Part shown: piece by piece, positions 62,482 to 64,000 of the stretch | Layout: each line of letters opens with the position of its first letter | Numbering within the stretch: the stretch's first letter is position 1 | Source of the DNA: Thalassomonas actiniarum | Lineage (GTDB): Bacteria > Pseudomonadota > Gammaproteobacteria > Enterobacterales > Alteromonadaceae | Assembly (NCBI RefSeq): GCF_000948975.2 | Contig: NZ_CP059736.1 | Location: 806,001-870,000 of the forward strand | Length of the DNA: 64,000 bases | Reading direction: 5' to 3' | Made by a program: the position numbers and the translations under genes | Notes under the pieces: model-generated | The model's database searches: none | Seen by the model: the letters and a program-made list of their open reading frames with translations, nothing else | Told to the model about the DNA's origin: nothing

Positions 62482-64000
62482 ATGAAAAGGACAGCAGCCT
62501 ACCTGGTAAGGTATGCCCTGGAGCAATTGAACATCAGCCATACCTTTGGCATTCCCGGCGTACATAATACCGAAATTTACGATGAGCTGGACAAATCTGA
62601 GCTGATCGAACCTGTGCTGGTGACCCATGAAGGCTATGGCGCCTTTATGGCAGATGCCGTCTCCCGCAGCAGTGACAGCACAGGCACCCTGGTGATAGTG
62701 CCGGCGGCAGGGGCAACACATGCCGCCAGCGGCATAGGTGAAGCCTCGCTGGACGGTATCCCCATGCTGGTGATCAGCGGCGGTGTCAGATCAGACTCCC
62801 GGTTTGCCTACCAACTGCATGATATGGATCAGCATGCCCTGATGAAGCCGATCACCAAGAAAACCTATAAGATCAGCCGCCATGATCAGGTGGTCAGCAC
62901 AATTTTTCAAGCTCACCAAATTGCCAATCAAGGTGAACCGGGGCCCGTGTTTATTGAGATCCCGGTTAACCTGCAGCTCGATAAAGGCGAAGTGGGTGAA
63001 TTGCCCGAATATATTGTACCGGCGCCGGATGTGCCAGCAGATCAAAGTGAAGCCATCACCCGGGCAGCAAAGCTGTTGGCCGAAGCGAAAAACCCGGGCA
63101 TTTTTCTCGGCTGGGGCGCGGTGGATGCCAGTCAATACAGCGAAAAAATCGCTGAAATGCTTAATGCGCCGGTAGCCACCAGCTTACAGGGACTCAGTGC
63201 CTTTAACGCCAGGCACCCGCTCCATACCGGCATGGGCTTTGGCCCGGCAGCCGTACCGGCAGCGGTGAATGCCTTTAAAAACTGCGACTGTTTATTAGCC
63301 GTAGGCACACGCTTTGCTGAAATTGCCACCGGCAGCTTTGGCGTGACGGTACCGGACAACCTTATTCATCTCGATATCAACCCTGAGGTATTTAGTGCCA
63401 ATTACCCCGCCAAGGTTACCCTGGCAGGCGATGCCGGTTTGTTGCTGCCAGCGCTGGAAAAAGCGCTGGCCAAGCAGACCATTTGCCCGAAAATCATCGA
63501 TATTGCCGGGAAAATAGCCCAGGACAAGGCTGCTTATATCAGGCAATGGTTAGCCCATGACAGCGGCGACAAAGTCAATCCCGCGCTGTTTTTTCAGCAG
63601 CTCAGGGCAAGTCTGGATGACGATGCCTATATTATCGCCGATGACGGCAATCATACATTTTTAACCGCCGAACTGATGCCCTGTTACCGGGTAAAACATT
63701 TTTTTAGCCCCACCGATTTTAACTGTATGGGTTATGCCACGCCTGCGGTGATAGGGACTAAATTAGCCAATCCCGACAACCAGGTGGTGGGCATTATCGG
63801 CGACGGCGCCTTTTTAATGAGCTACACCGAGCTTTTCACCGCAGCCGCCAGAGCGCTGGGGGCCATTTTTACCGTGTTCAGCGATGGCGAGTTGGCGCAA
63901 ATCTCCCAGGCCCAGACCACGCCGTACAATAAAAAAACCTGCAGCCAATTGCCGAATATCAAGATAAAAGCCATGGTAGAGGCCAGCGGCTGCCAGTATT
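62482..64000 (+). CDS. Thiamine-diphosphate-dependent enzyme (acetolactate synthase-like), cut by window end
   Basis: The frame is open from ATG 62482 to the last base, about 506 residues so far. The N-terminal TPP-pyrimidine-binding domain has FGIPGVHNTEIYDEL and the cofactor-activating glutamate E50 in VTHEGYGAFMADA. The middle domain follows GPVFIEIPVNLQL and IFLGWGAVDA. The C-terminal domain has DDGNHTFLTAELM and GIIGDGAFLMSYTELFTAAARALGAIF, the GDG cofactor motif. It belongs with acetolactate synthase, benzoylformate decarboxylase and related carboligases or decarboxylases. It lacks a regulatory-subunit gene in view. Exact substrate unknown. Confidence 0.9.
   Translation, partial: MKRTAAYLVRYALEQLNISHTFGIPGVHNTEIYDELDKSELIEPVLVTHEGYGAFMADAVSRSSDSTGTLVIVPAAGATHAASGIGEASLDGIPMLVISGGVRSDSRFAYQLHDMDQHALMKPITKKTYKISRHDQVVSTIFQAHQIANQGEPGPVFIEIPVNLQLDKGEVGELPEYIVPAPDVPADQSEAITRAAKLLAEAKNPGIFLGWGAVDASQYSEKIAEMLNAPVATSLQGLSAFNARHPLHTGMGFGPAAVPAAVNAFKNCDCLLAVGTRFAEIATGSFGVTVPDNLIHLDINPEVFSANYPAKVTLAGDAGLLLPALEKALAKQTICPKIIDIAGKIAQDKAAYIRQWLAHDSGDKVNPALFFQQLRASLDDDAYIIADDGNHTFLTAELMPCYRVKHFFSPTDFNCMGYATPAVIGTKLANPDNQVVGIIGDGAFLMSYTELFTAAARALGAIFTVFSDGELAQISQAQTTPYNKKTCSQLPNIKIKAMVEASGCQY

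Overview
The window looks like chromosomal DNA of a marine gammaproteobacterium, probably of the Alteromonadales/Colwelliaceae (Thalassomonas-like). That guess rests on gene content and protein flavour only: a very large RTX toxin, a TonB receptor with a sorbosone dehydrogenase-like enzyme, LytTR signalling, a DmdC-like acyl-CoA dehydrogenase, and moderate GC with AT-rich gaps. I saw no rRNA or tRNA gene and no CRISPR array.

Region 1 (1-15.5 kb, + strand) is a type I secretion locus. It holds the end of one ABC exporter, an HlyD-type adaptor, a second ABC exporter with an inactive C39-like domain (the RtxB-RtxD-RtxE layout of MARTX systems), and a 3678-residue toxin. The toxin is the highlight. 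In order it carries two tandem copies of a zinc-metallopeptidase-like domain, an inositol-phosphate-dependent cysteine protease domain of the MARTX/clostridial type, a phosphothreonine lyase domain of the SpvC/OspF/HopAI1 family with all recalled active-site residues, an OspG/NleH-like minimal kinase domain, an alpha-helical region with a hydrophobic TcdA/TcdB/Mcf-like translocation segment, RTX calcium repeats and a C-terminal export signal. It therefore joins effectors known from type III secretion with autoprocessing and translocation parts of single-chain toxins. A strong terminator ends the operon, followed by a decayed tyrosine recombinase, a small membrane protein gene and a 16-bp direct repeat.

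Region 2 (16.9-35.6 kb, - strand) is one long, tightly overlapping gene array that reads as an undescribed biosynthetic cluster. Transcription order: AMP-forming ligase, PLP-dependent decarboxylase, acyl-CoA dehydrogenase-like protein, thiolase-fold protein, unknown protein with KELG repeats, ketosynthase-like protein, flavin-dependent halogenase-like enzyme, alpha/beta hydrolase, asparagine-synthetase-like protein lacking catalytic parts, acyl carrier protein, TPR-like protein, LolD-like ATPase, lipoprotein, LolC/E-like permease, LolA-like periplasmic protein, beta-barrel outer-membrane protein and a DmdC-like acyl-CoA dehydrogenase. An amino acid is probably loaded on the carrier protein, decarboxylated, oxidised, extended and perhaps halogenated, and a lipophilic product is moved to the outer membrane.

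Region 3 (36-46 kb) holds an SGNH hydrolase, a LytS/LytTR-type two-component system divergent from an ABC ATPase plus an ABC-permease/M1-aminopeptidase fusion, a glycerophosphodiester phosphodiesterase and an LHPP-like HAD phosphatase. Region 4 (46-49.3 kb) is a sorbosone dehydrogenase-like protein followed by a TonB-dependent receptor.

Region 5 (49.6-59.6 kb) is accessory. Two unrecognised + strand genes converge on an RHS polymorphic-toxin locus: a small secreted YD-repeat protein, a 1.9-kb-residue RHS protein with a nuclease-like tip, and two small downstream genes that may encode immunity proteins. Region 6 (60-64 kb) holds an Atg22/UMF1-like MFS transporter, a DJ-1/PfpI-like protein and the start of a thiamine-diphosphate enzyme that runs off the window.
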